A DNA stretch of 64,000 nucleotides from Sphingobium scionense (GTDB lineage Bacteria > Pseudomonadota > Alphaproteobacteria > Sphingomonadales > Sphingomonadaceae). Position numbers and translations under genes: made by a program. The DNA lies in assembly GCF_014197035.1 (NCBI RefSeq), contig NZ_JACIEU010000021.1, positions 22,608-86,607 of the forward strand. The letters are read 5' to 3'. The notes below the pieces were generated by a model. That model made no database searches and had not been told where the DNA came from. It was given only the letters and a program-made list of their open reading frames with translations. Positions 53,748-61,933 of this stretch are shown here, one piece after another (position 1 is the first letter of the stretch; every line of letters starts with the position of its first letter).

Positions 53748-54944
53748 TCAGTTCGCCTTGGCGAAGAGCTTGCGCGCCTTGCCCTCGATTTCGAGCCGCG
53801 TGTCCTGGTTGGACTTGGTCCGTGCGTGCGCGGTGATCCCCTGGACGAAATCGAACAAGCTCGCGGGCGGATGGCCTTCCTCAGCGATCACCGACTGGAT
53901 GATCTTCGCGGTGTCGGTTTTGGAGAAACCGTTCTTGCGCAGGAAGGAGTCGCGATCCTCGTCGGAGCGTGCGACGATGCGGCCGCGCGCGGTCTTGATG
54001 CCCTCGATGAAGCTCATGGCCGAGGAGTCGGCGAAGGTCTCAAGCGCGGGCGCCGCTTCATGGGCGAAGCGGTTGGCGGCGAATTTCGAGTGGCGGACCC
54101 GGATCTCCTCGAAATTTTCGACGCCCCACAGGTTGCGGTTCATGCACACTGCGCGCAGATAAAAAGTCGCGATTCCCAATGTCTTGGAGCCGACTTCTGA
54201 GTTCCAGCAATAGAAGCCACGGAAGAAGAGATCGGGATCGCCATTCGGCAATTTACCCGCCTCGATCGGATGCGTGTCGTCGACCAGGAACAGGAAAACG
54301 TCGCGATCCGACGCATAGAGGGTCGTCGTCTCGCGCGTGACATCGACGTGAGGGTTATAGCGCATCGACCGCCAGTCGAGCACGCCCGGAACCTTCCAGC
54401 GCGTGTCGGAAACGCCGTTGCCCGCGATCTTCATGACGGCCGCGACCAGTTCATGGTCCCATATGCGGCCATAATCGGGTCCGGTGACGGCGCGCAGTTC
54501 GGAGCGGCCCTCATGGGTCTCAAGGAGCTTCACCTGCTCACCCCGATGATTGAGGAGGCCGTGCTGGAGATTGATGCCGGCGAGCGCGGCGGGCAGACCC
54601 CGCAGATAGGATGCGGGAGCGCCGACCAGGCTCGACAATTGGCCGAACGACCAGTTGGTGGGTGCGATCGGCTCGGCTTCGCCGGGAACGATCAGGCTGA
54701 GGCGCTCGGCATTGTCCATGCTCGCCTCGACGCGGACGTCGCGGCTTTCGACGATACGCGTGCGTGCGTGACCCGCGCGACGGCGAACGCTTTCATAGAG
54801 GTCGTCGAGGGACAGGAATTTCTCGTCGTCGGGACGCGAATACCATTCGGACGAGACTCGTCCGATGTTGCGACCGCGGGATATGTCGACCTTGTAGGCG
54901 CCCGAGACCTGGGGCGCGTCGATATGCTGGGCAAGCGTTGCCAT
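53748..54944 (-). CDS. DUF932 (phage/plasmid-like TIGR03299) protein
   Basis: 398 residues. The segment APASYLRGLPAALAGINLQHGL, then VTGPDYGRIWDHELVAAV and the late region RAVCMNRNLWGVENF, are typical of the DUF932 family found on plasmids and phages, whose function is unknown. The start at 54944 (MATLAQHIDA) is preceded by AGGAGA. It is the first gene of the minus-strand run of accessory genes ending near 45.2 kb. Confidence 0.85.
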   Translation of the reverse strand: MATLAQHIDAPQVSGAYKVDISRGRNIGRVSSEWYSRPDDEKFLSLDDLYESVRRRAGHARTRIVESRDVRVEASMDNAERLSLIVPGEAEPIAPTNWSFGQLSSLVGAPASYLRGLPAALAGINLQHGLLNHRGEQVKLLETHEGRSELRAVTGPDYGRIWDHELVAAVMKIAGNGVSDTRWKVPGVLDWRSMRYNPHVDVTRETTTLYASDRDVFLFLVDDTHPIEAGKLPNGDPDLFFRGFYCWNSEVGSKTLGIATFYLRAVCMNRNLWGVENFEEIRVRHSKFAANRFAHEAAPALETFADSSAMSFIEGIKTARGRIVARSDEDRDSFLRKNGFSKTDTAKIIQSVIAEEGHPPASLFDFVQGITAHARTKSNQDTRLEIEGKARKLFAKAN

Positions 54945-55405
54945 GGGACATCTCCTGGTTGGAAAGGTCCGATCCGCTTCGGACCGGCCAACCCTTCCCC
55001 ACCCCCTTCCCTCCATCCCGGTGCATGGCGCCTCGGATCGGGGCTTGATGTTCGGGGCGGTCGCGGCAGATGTTGGCCCCCAATGCTCGCCCCAGAGCGT
55101 CGTTACCTCCTCGTGGCCGATGTCGCCTTCCTCGGCGAGAGTGCGGATTTCCCGGCCTGCGCATCTGGCACCGACGGTCAACCGTAAGAGCTGAGCGCCG
55201 CCGCATCGTCCGCACCTAGACGACAAAATCGAAGCGGCCCGCACGCGCTTCTTCGTTGAAGTGAATCAATAGCTCGGGTCGGAAGAGAAAGTCGCTCCGA
55301 TTTATGTAGACAAAATGATCTGAGCCGCGCGCCACCGTGATATTGAGAGCCTGAACTTCCAAACGCGTGGAGTGCAGGCGATGGCTATCGTCAGAAAGAC
55401 GGCTA
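54945..55405. other. Intergenic region without recognised features
   Basis: 461 nt between the DUF932 gene and the small gene at 55406. Several ORFs run through it in other frames but none has a credible start or family resemblance. It should contain the promoter of the DUF932 operon near its left edge. I see no palindrome or RNA gene. Confidence 0.4.
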
Positions 55406-55600
55406 ATGGTTTACCAGAATTGGTGGATGACGCTGGCAACACGGTTGGTGTCGTTAGCTGAAGACGCGCAGGAACGTGGATGGCCGCGAGAGATGGAGCG
55501 GCATTGCGCGATCGCCGATCGTATTTCGGCCCTGCTGGGGCAGTTCGAGGAGGAGACGGACTTGCCGGATCAGCGTCCGGCAACAGCAATCGCCGAGTGA
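55406..55600 (+). CDS. Hypothetical small protein next to arsH
   Basis: 64 residues, not recognised. It looks helical and coherent (WWMTLATRLVSLAEDAQERGWPREMERH, then ISALLGQFEEETDLP). It ends inside the convergent arsH gene (31-nt overlap). The start is taken as the ATG at 55406, with a weak AAAGA 10 nt upstream. Codon use fits a real gene, but nothing else supports it. Confidence 0.4.
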   Translation: MVYQNWWMTLATRLVSLAEDAQERGWPREMERHCAIADRISALLGQFEEETDLPDQRPATAIAE

Positions 55601-56316
55601 TCCGTGGTGGGGTCGATCACGATGTCTGCCGCCTTCCGCTCCGAGTAGCGATCGACAAGGGGGGCGGCGTGCGGACGCAGCAGCACCGTGAACCGCACCA
55701 GCTCCTCCATCACATCGACGATACGGTCGTAATAGCTGGAGGGCTTCATGCGCCCGGCTTCATCGAATTCCCTGTAGGCCATCGCCACGCTCGACTGGTT
55801 GGGGATAGTGAACATCCGCATCCAGCGGCCGAGCAGCCGCAGCGTGTTGACCGCGTTGAACGATTGCGAGCCACCCGACACCTGCATGACCGCCAGCGTG
55901 CGGCCCTGGGTCGGTCGCATCCCCTTCATCTCCAGTGGCAGATGGTCGATCTGTGCTTTCATGATGCCGGTGATCTGGCCGTGCCGCTCCGGGCTGCACC
56001 ACACCATGCCCTCCGACCACATGGCATGGTCGCGCAGTTCATGGACGGCGGGATGATCGTCGCCCTTCACCTGATCGGGCAACGGCAGGTCGGCGGGATC
56101 GAAGATGCGCGTCTCGGCCCCGAAGAACCGGAGCAGCCGCGCCGCTTCCTCGACCGCGAAGCGCGAGAAGGAACGTTCGCGCAGCGAGCCGTAGAGCAGC
56201 AGGATGCGCGGCGGAGGATCGCCCGCGCCAAGCCCGAGCGCGGGCCGCTCATGAGCATAACGCAGATCGAACGCGGGCAGATGATCCGGGTCAGCCAGCT
56301 CGCGAATATGGGTCAA
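55570..56316 (-). CDS. arsH: Arsenical resistance flavoprotein ArsH
   Basis: 248 residues. An NADPH-dependent FMN reductase-fold protein that oxidises organoarsenicals; signature stretches are LLLYGSLRERSFSRFAVEEA, PERHGQITGIMKAQIDHLP and VMQVSGGSQSFNAVNTLRLLGRWMRMFTIPNQSS. It is the last gene of the ars operon and overlaps the ACR3 gene by 4 nt. It ends at 55570 inside the small convergent gene. Confidence 0.94.
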   Translation of the reverse strand: MTHIRELADPDHLPAFDLRYAHERPALGLGAGDPPPRILLLYGSLRERSFSRFAVEEAARLLRFFGAETRIFDPADLPLPDQVKGDDHPAVHELRDHAMWSEGMVWCSPERHGQITGIMKAQIDHLPLEMKGMRPTQGRTLAVMQVSGGSQSFNAVNTLRLLGRWMRMFTIPNQSSVAMAYREFDEAGRMKPSSYYDRIVDVMEELVRFTVLLRPHAAPLVDRYSERKAADIVIDPTTDHSAIAVAGR

Positions 56317-57383
56317 GCCATCGCTCCCTTTTCATACCAGCCACGGGTGCGCTTCACGATCGCCACGACCGACAGCATCACCGGCACCTCCACCAGCACG
56401 CCGACCACCGTGGCGAGTGCGGCGCCGGACTTGAGGCCGAACAGGCTGATCGCGGCGGCGACCGCCAGCTCGAAGAAATTGGACGCGCCGATCAGCGCGG
56501 CAGGTGCCGCCACGCACCACGCCACGCCGAACCGGCGGCTCAGCCAATAGGCCAGCCCGGCATTGAAATAGACCTGCACCAGGATCGGCACGGCGATGAG
56601 CGCAATCACCAAGGGCTGCGTGACGATCGCCTCGCCCTGGAAGCCGAACAGCAGCACCAGCGTCGCCAGCAGGGCGGTGAGCGACACCGGCCCGAGCCGG
56701 GCCAGCAGCCGGGCCAGCGCGGCTTGTCCGCCTGACGCCAGCACGGCGCGGCGAACGAGCTGCGCGACGATCACCGGCACGACGATATAGAGGCCGACCG
56801 AGAGCAGCAGGGTATCCCACGGCACCGTCACCGACGCGACGCCGAGCAGCAGGCCGACCAGCGGCGCGAAGGCGAACACCATGATGAGGTCGTTCAGCGC
56901 CACCTGGCTCAACGTGTAATTCGGCTCGCCGTCGCAGAGGTTCGACCACACGAACACCATCGCCGTGCAGGGCGCAGCCGCCAGCAGGATCAGCCCTGCG
57001 ATATAGGACGGAGCTTCACCCGCCGGCAGCAGCGGCGCGAACAGCCAGCCGAGGAACAGCGTGCCGAGCAGTGCCATCGAGAAGGGCTTGACCGCCCAAT
57101 TGATGAACAGCGTGACGCCGACACCCTTCCAGTGCTGGCGCACCGATCCCAGCGCGCCAAAGTCGATCTTCAGCAGCATCGGCACGATCATCAGCCAGAT
57201 CAGCGCCGCGACGACGAGGTTGACACGCGCCACCTCGGCGGAGGCAATCGCGCCAAACAGGCCGGGCACCAGATGGCCGAGTGCGATGCCTGCGACGATG
57301 CAGAGCGTCACCCACAGGGTCAGATACCGCTCGAAGAAGGAGATGCCCGGGCGAGCCGGCGCGGTGTCGAGAATAGTCGCCAT
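56313..57383 (-). CDS. arsB: ACR3-family arsenite efflux transporter
   Basis: 356 residues with about ten membrane helices. The family motif LLAAAPCTAMVFVWSNLCDG with the conserved Cys, followed by PNYTLSQVALNDLIMVFAFAPLV, marks ACR3 rather than the older ArsB family; the operon use of arsB here is by convention. It exports arsenite from the cytoplasm with the membrane potential. It overlaps arsH by 4 nt and is 3 nt downstream of arsC. Confidence 0.94.
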   Translation of the reverse strand: MATILDTAPARPGISFFERYLTLWVTLCIVAGIALGHLVPGLFGAIASAEVARVNLVVAALIWLMIVPMLLKIDFGALGSVRQHWKGVGVTLFINWAVKPFSMALLGTLFLGWLFAPLLPAGEAPSYIAGLILLAAAPCTAMVFVWSNLCDGEPNYTLSQVALNDLIMVFAFAPLVGLLLGVASVTVPWDTLLLSVGLYIVVPVIVAQLVRRAVLASGGQAALARLLARLGPVSLTALLATLVLLFGFQGEAIVTQPLVIALIAVPILVQVYFNAGLAYWLSRRFGVAWCVAAPAALIGASNFFELAVAAAISLFGLKSGAALATVVGVLVEVPVMLSVVAIVKRTRGWYEKGAMA

Positions 57384-57386
57384 GCT

Positions 57387-57812
57387 TCAGATCACCCGCG
57401 CGCCGGCCGCATCGACGACCTGTTGGCCGTCTTCCTTGGTGAAGGCACCCTGTTGCGGCGCGGGCAGCAGGTCCAGCACCGCCTCCGAAGGCCGGCACAG
57501 CTTCACGCCGAGCGGCGAGACGACCAGCGGCCGGTTGATGAGGATAGGATGCGCCATCATCGCATCGATCAGCGTATCGTCGGACAGTGAGAGATCGCCC
57601 AGGCCAAGTTCGGCATAGGGCGTGCCCTTCTCGCGCAGCAGCTCGCGCGCCGTGATGCCGGCCCGCTCGATAAGCTCGACCAGTAGCGCCCGCGACGGCG
57701 GGGTTTTCAGATACTCGATGACGTTCGGTTCGATTCCGGCATTGCGGATCAGGCCCAGCACATTGCGCGACGTGCCGCACTCCGGGTTGTGATAGACGAT
57801 GATGTCGGTCAC
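57387..57812 (-). CDS. arsC: Arsenate reductase, glutaredoxin-coupled (ArsC/Spx fold)
   Basis: 141 residues. It reduces arsenate to arsenite for export. The active-site motif YHNPECGTSRNVLGLI, the Arg in LINRPLVVSPLGVKLCRP and the thioredoxin-like fold identify the glutaredoxin-linked type. The start is a GTG at 57812, which gives a 4-nt overlap (GTGA) with the upstream phosphatase-type reductase gene. Having both arsC types in one operon is redundant but known. Confidence 0.92.
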   Translation of the reverse strand: MTDIIVYHNPECGTSRNVLGLIRNAGIEPNVIEYLKTPPSRALLVELIERAGITARELLREKGTPYAELGLGDLSLSDDTLIDAMMAHPILINRPLVVSPLGVKLCRPSEAVLDLLPAPQQGAFTKEDGQQVVDAAGARVI

Positions 57813-58339
57813 GCCGCATCTCCCCGGCGAGCGGTCGAACCTTCGGCATGGCCGATCTCGCGCAGCTTGGCGGTCAGCGCCGTGGCTTCGAGCTTGTCGA
57901 TCGGCAGTGAGATGAACAGCCGGATGCGATTTTCCAGATAGTTCAGCGCCATCACGAAGGCACGTTCGCGCTCGATTTCGCCGCCTTGGACATGGCTGGG
58001 ATCTTCGATGCCCCAATGAGCCGTCATCGGATGGCCGGGCCACACCGGGCAGACTTCACCGGCCGCGTCGTCGCAAACGGTGAACACGAAATCCATGACC
58101 GGCGCACCGGGCTGGGAAAATTCCTCCCAGCTTTTCGAGCGCAGGCCCTCGATCGGATAGTCGAGCCGCTTCAGTAGCGCGAGCGCGTCGGGGTTCACCG
58201 CGCCCTTTGGGTAGCTCCCGGCCGAGAAGGCACGAAAGCGGCCCTTACCGAGCTTGTTCATGGCGCTTTCGGCGAGGATCGAGCGCGCCGAATTGCCGGT
58301 GCAAAGGAACAGGACGTTGAATATGCTATCGGTGGACAT
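57809..58339 (-). CDS. Arsenate reductase, low-molecular-weight phosphatase type
   Basis: 176 residues. The N-terminal P-loop LFLCTGNSARSILAES (CX5R) and the later Asp region VCDDAAGEVCPVWPG mark the thioredoxin-coupled, phosphatase-fold class. It reduces arsenate by a mechanism different from the neighbour encoded downstream. The ATG at 58339 (MSTDSIFN) was chosen because the longer ORF runs into arsR; the gap to the arsR stop is 11 nt. Confidence 0.92.
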   Translation of the reverse strand: MSTDSIFNVLFLCTGNSARSILAESAMNKLGKGRFRAFSAGSYPKGAVNPDALALLKRLDYPIEGLRSKSWEEFSQPGAPVMDFVFTVCDDAAGEVCPVWPGHPMTAHWGIEDPSHVQGGEIERERAFVMALNYLENRIRLFISLPIDKLEATALTAKLREIGHAEGSTARRGDAA

Positions 58340-58350
58340 GGCAGTCTCCG

Positions 58351-58683
58351 TCAGCAGCAGGGGACGAGTTCGGCTACGAGCGGCGCGCACAGCTCCGGTT
58401 TCCCCGCGCAGCAGTCCTTGACCAGAAACAGGGTCAGCGCGCGCAGCGCATCGAGGTCGGCGCGGTAAATGATCGAACGGCTTTGCCGCTCGGACTTCAC
58501 CAACCCCGCGCGCGACAGGATACCGAGATGCGTGGACATCGTGTTCTGCGGCACGTCGAGCTGCCGGGCGATCTCGCCAGCCGGCAAGCCGTCCGGTTCA
58601 TGCCGCACCAGCAGGCGGAAGGTGTCGAGACGCGTCGGCTGCGCCAGCGCACCCAGGGCGAGGATGGTCGACTCAGAATCCAT
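58351..58683 (-). CDS. arsR: Arsenic-responsive transcriptional repressor ArsR
   Basis: 110 residues. A winged-helix repressor: ALAQPTRLDTFRLLV, GEIARQLDVPQNTMSTHLGILSRAGLVKSERQSR (recognition helix and wing). Arsenite-binding Cys lie at the C-terminus (KDCCAG, ELCAP, VPCC); there is no Cys pair in the recognition helix as in E. coli ArsR, so it uses the C-terminal type of site. It is the first gene of the operon and its start codon lies inside the operator palindrome. Confidence 0.93.
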   Translation of the reverse strand: MDSESTILALGALAQPTRLDTFRLLVRHEPDGLPAGEIARQLDVPQNTMSTHLGILSRAGLVKSERQSRSIIYRADLDALRALTLFLVKDCCAGKPELCAPLVAELVPCC

Positions 58684-58711
58684 ATATCGAGAATAGTCGA
58701 TATATGGATTC
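58676..58711. promoter_or_regulatory. Probable ArsR operator: perfect 15-bp inverted repeat
   Basis: Arms GAATCCATATATCGA (58676-58690) and its exact complement (58697-58711) around a 6-nt GAATAG spacer. It overlaps the arsR start codon (58681-58683), so bound repressor would block transcription start-proximal sequence and maybe ribosome access. The core ATATATCGA-like half-sites are AT-rich compared with the surroundings, as expected for an ArsR site. Confidence 0.75.
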
Positions 58712-58741
58712 TGGCAAACCGAAAGATGCTAGCGAGCGGAA

Positions 58742-58818
58742 GCCAGAGGGGGAAACCGCCCCCGCGACGCTACGCCGTTTGGGTTTGCTGCGCCAAGGGG
58801 GCGGTTTCCCCCTCTGGC
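58742..58818. repeat. Perfect 22-bp inverted repeat beyond arsR
   Basis: Arm of 22 nt at 58742-58763 (begins GCCAGAGGGGGAAACC) with the exact complement at 58797-58818, enclosing a 33-nt loop. It could be a two-sided terminator between the ars operon and the next minus-strand gene, or the ends of a small non-autonomous element. There is no T-run. Confidence 0.65.
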
Positions 58819-58925
58819 GGCGAGGATCGAGATCAAGGGTTGATTGTCCACATAACGAAGGCCCAGCTTTTGCCGCAGCCCGGCTTGTTGCAGACAGCCG
58901 GCCCCATGACGATGAAGGCCATGTC

Positions 58926-59630
58926 TCAGGCGGCGTCCCGGCGCAGCCACTCATAGAGCAGATGCGCGTCGGGATCATATTCCGAGCCATTCGAAATCCG
59001 CACGAGCCTTCCGTCGCAGGCGAAGGCCGAGGCGCGCGGGAAGCTCAGATAAGAGCGTCCTTCGAGCATGATATCTCCTGAGCGAACCTGGGTGATTGCC
59101 CTTGTCGTGCCGAGCGCGCGGTGTCCGGCCGGTGCGTCGACCAGCTTCAGGCTGTCACCAGCCCTGATCTGCTTCTTGAACGCGGCAAGGGAAACTTTGG
59201 CTTCGACCGGGTTCTTGCGCCCCCGGCGGCCGGCGAGTGCCGCCCAATAAGCCTGTCCGATCCGTGCTTCGCAGTAGAAGGAGCAGTTGTGGAAATCCTG
59301 CAGCAGGTTGGATCGGGTGTAGCCGAAGCGCTCCATCTGGTCGCGCACCGCGACAAAGAAGTCGTTCTGCGCGTCACGCGCGGTCAGGTCCGCTGGCGTG
59401 TCGAGGATTTCGGCGGTGATCTTGCGGCCGCCGGCGAATTTCTCAGTCCTGATCGCGAAACTGGTGTCGGGGAATTTGGCCTTGAGATGACCTTCGATGC
59501 GCGCGGCGAGCGTCGCGAGATTGTCGCCGGCTTGATAGAGGTCGCCCGCATAGTGAAAATTACCCCGCTCATCGAACGGGGTCTGGCTGTACAGGCGCGC
59601 GGACGCGCCCGGCGTCGAAACGTCGGTCAT
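58926..59630 (-). CDS. Hypothetical protein of the element backbone
   Basis: 234 residues, not recognised. It starts with a Gly/Asn-rich patch (YSQTPFDERGNFHYAGDLYQ), then helical segments (FFVAVRDQMERFGYTRSNLLQDF) and ends with LSFPRASAFACDGRLVRISNG. I recall similar plasmid-borne proteins in sphingomonads without assigned function. The start at 59630 (MTDVSTPG) is preceded by AGAAAGACC. It is the last of three minus-strand unknown genes. Confidence 0.6.
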   Translation of the reverse strand: MTDVSTPGASARLYSQTPFDERGNFHYAGDLYQAGDNLATLAARIEGHLKAKFPDTSFAIRTEKFAGGRKITAEILDTPADLTARDAQNDFFVAVRDQMERFGYTRSNLLQDFHNCSFYCEARIGQAYWAALAGRRGRKNPVEAKVSLAAFKKQIRAGDSLKLVDAPAGHRALGTTRAITQVRSGDIMLEGRSYLSFPRASAFACDGRLVRISNGSEYDPDAHLLYEWLRRDAA

Positions 59631-59681
59631 GGTCTTTCTCCGTGGTGATGGTGTGCCGGCCAGTGCGATGGCCGGCTGGCG

Positions 59682-60281
59682 TCAGGCCTCGCGGGATCCT
59701 TGGGGTAATTCCATCGCAATGAAGGCGCGCGCACGCTTCACGGCGTCCTCGTCGATCTGGCCCACAGCCTCCGGCATGATGGTCGCCAATCGATCGATCT
59801 GGCCAAGCAGACCCGCGAGCAGATGAAGCGCGGGCGGGGTCGCTGGTGCGCTATCCCAGCCGGGTGGCGGGCCGGCGTGGCAATAGCCATAGTCGAGCGA
59901 CCCGTAGCGCCGAACGATAGCAAGCGCCTGGTCGGCGGTTTCGCAATCGTTGAGGACGAAGCGGCACGTCATCTCGTCGACCGTGATGCCGGCGTAGAAG
60001 AGCGCCGCGGCCACACCATTGGCGAGTGTGCAGCGCATCGGGCGGTTCGCCTCACGATGAATATAGGCGATGTTGCCAATGCGATCGGTTGCGCGGATCC
60101 GAACGGCGTCACGACGCGGTGCCAATTTGGCCGTGCTTGGGCTATCCTCAGAGGCGAGCATTTCCGACCGGGCATCGACCCAGTCGCGATAGCCAAGACG
60201 GGTATCGTCGTTCGCGACCTCGGCTTTCCAGTCTTTGACTGGATAGCCGGAATCCTCGTCCCAATGATCGCGGCGGGTCAT
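59682..60281 (-). CDS. Hypothetical protein
   Basis: 199 residues, not recognised. It has an acidic, aromatic N-terminus (DHWDEDSGYPVKDWKAEVAND), a central helical part (LANGVAAALFYAGITVDEMTC) and a Pro-rich linker. It overlaps the upstream gene by 4 nt (ATGA) and so is cotranslated with it. Confidence 0.55.
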   Translation of the reverse strand: MTRRDHWDEDSGYPVKDWKAEVANDDTRLGYRDWVDARSEMLASEDSPSTAKLAPRRDAVRIRATDRIGNIAYIHREANRPMRCTLANGVAAALFYAGITVDEMTCRFVLNDCETADQALAIVRRYGSLDYGYCHAGPPPGWDSAPATPPALHLLAGLLGQIDRLATIMPEAVGQIDEDAVKRARAFIAMELPQGSREA

Positions 60282-60781
60282 GATATGTCACCGTTCAATG
60301 CTTTCGAAAGCGCTTCTCGCGTGAACTCGATTTCGATCCGGTCGGGGAAAACGGCGCACCATCCGCCGCCGAAGCTGTCGAGGTAGGGTTTGGTGCAGGT
60401 GAAGCTCCAGTCGAACCCGACCGGAGCAACAGTCAGTGACAATTGGCAGCAACGTTGGATCAGCCCGGCGATCGGCCAGGGCTGGAAGTCGGTCGCACCG
60501 AAGATTGCGACGGTGCAGGTCTTGGGATCTTCGATCGAATTCTCGACCCGAATTTCGGCGCCGAAGTCGGGAAAGTTCGCATCGTCAAAGATAGCGATGA
60601 ACCCGCTCAGCGGTTTATCGCCAATGGTCGGCGGAAAGACTGCCAGCAAGTCGTCGCTGACGGGGGCGGGTTCGAAATCCCCCATCAGATCGGCAGCAAG
60701 CTGCCACGCCTCTTCGATCAGCGCGGCTTCGGCGATCGAGCAGGTAAAGGCGAATGAGCCCTGGATGAAGTGGTCGGCCAT
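60278..60781 (-). CDS. Hypothetical protein
   Basis: 167 residues, not recognised. It alternates strands and helices (FIQGSFAFTCSIAEAALIEE, then GLIQRCCQLSLTVAPVGFDWSFTCTKPY). The start at 60781 (MADHFIQG) is plausible. It is the first of the three right-end minus-strand unknown genes and is divergent from the mucR-like gene. Confidence 0.55.
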   Translation of the reverse strand: MADHFIQGSFAFTCSIAEAALIEEAWQLAADLMGDFEPAPVSDDLLAVFPPTIGDKPLSGFIAIFDDANFPDFGAEIRVENSIEDPKTCTVAIFGATDFQPWPIAGLIQRCCQLSLTVAPVGFDWSFTCTKPYLDSFGGGWCAVFPDRIEIEFTREALSKALNGDIS

Positions 60782-60945
60782 GGGGTCTCCATGAGGATAA
60801 CGGGCGGCCCAATTGCCGCGGCACCCACAACCACCCTCCTCCCCTCCCTTTGACTTGGGCGCCGGATGAAGGCACGAGTTCGTTTACGCATGCGCAAGTG
60901 CGCCTGGTTCAAGACCCGTGTTCCCAGCAAGAAGAAGGAGGCTAC

Positions 60946-61866
60946 ATGGCCGAGACCGAAGATTCGGGCGTCATGTCTTTGACCGTGACGTTGCTCAGTG
61001 CCTATTTCGCGAACAACACCGTCCCGAGCGCCGAATTACCGGCGCTGGTGGAAGGGACGCGGCGGGCCCTGCTCGGCGGAGCGCCACTAGCGACGCCAGT
61101 CCCCGTTCCAGTAACCGAAGAGATTGTGCCGGAGACGCCGGCCGCCGCACCGGAATATAAGCCCAAGGTCGCCATTGACGAAAGTCTGGCCTCGCCCGAT
61201 CACATACTGAGCCTGATCGATGGCAAGCCTTACAAGGCGCTTAAGCGACATCTGGCAGCGCATGGATTGACGCCTGCGGAATATCGTAGCCGCTACGGCC
61301 TTCCGGCGGACTATCCGATGGTCGCGCAAGGATATTCGGCGGCCCGGAGGGAAGTCGCACTGAAGCTGGGCCTCGGCGGCAAACGCAAGAATTCATCTGC
61401 CCCTGTTGCCGAGGAGGTGCCTGCGCCCCCGGTTGTCGAAACGACCGAGCCTGTCGTTACCGACACGCCCCCGGCAAAGTCCGCACCGGCGCGTCACCCG
61501 CGTGCCAAGACTGTAGGCGTCAAACCGAAGCCTGCGGCCAAAAAGCCTAAGCGTAAGGCCGCTCCTTCACCCGTCGCCGCGGACGCTCTTGCTCCACCGG
61601 CTTCTGAGCCACCCCAGCCTGCCGTTGCCGACACGCTCCCGGCAGAGCCCGCGCCGGGAGATCACCCGCCCATCGCGGCTGTCGAGGCCAAGCCAAAACC
61701 CGGAGCGGCAAAGCCCAAGCGCAAGGTCACCAGGGCGGTTGCCAAGACTGCTGCGACGAGCGAGGATGCGGCATCGAAGCCGAAGCGCATTCGGACGAAA
61801 AAGCCAGAAACCGAGGTGGTTCCACCAGCTGAACCGGCGCCGGAGACCACGCTCGCGGCGGGTTGA
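60946..61866 (+). CDS. MucR/Ros-family regulator with missing zinc Cys and basic repeat tail
   Basis: 306 residues. The core (about 1-150) matches MucR: LTVTLLSAYFANNTVPSAELP, then DGKPYKALKRHLAAHGLTPAEYRSRYGLPADYPMVA. In the zinc finger the first Cys is replaced (SLIDG in place of CLEDG), while the His pair (RHLAAH) is kept. After residue 150 comes a long Pro/Ala/Lys-rich tail with repeated KPKRK-like motifs (AKKPKRKAAP, AKPKRKVT, SKPKRIRTKKP), which look like AT-hook-type DNA-binding patches. GAAGGAG precedes the ATG. It may be a nucleoid-type silencer of the element. Confidence 0.8.
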   Translation: MAETEDSGVMSLTVTLLSAYFANNTVPSAELPALVEGTRRALLGGAPLATPVPVPVTEEIVPETPAAAPEYKPKVAIDESLASPDHILSLIDGKPYKALKRHLAAHGLTPAEYRSRYGLPADYPMVAQGYSAARREVALKLGLGGKRKNSSAPVAEEVPAPPVVETTEPVVTDTPPAKSAPARHPRAKTVGVKPKPAAKKPKRKAAPSPVAADALAPPASEPPQPAVADTLPAEPAPGDHPPIAAVEAKPKPGAAKPKRKVTRAVAKTAATSEDAASKPKRIRTKKPETEVVPPAEPAPETTLAAG

Positions 61867-61933
61867 GCGATGCGGTCCGGGCGCGCACGGTGCCCGGATC
61901 GCTTTTCGCGGGTCTATCAGACTTCAGATGGGA

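Noticed and set aside
58704..59081. Plus-strand ORF starting at the mirrored ATG of the ars operator
   Set aside because: The start exists only because of the palindrome symmetry; the rest is antisense to the hypothetical gene at 58926-59630 and crosses the 22-bp repeat.
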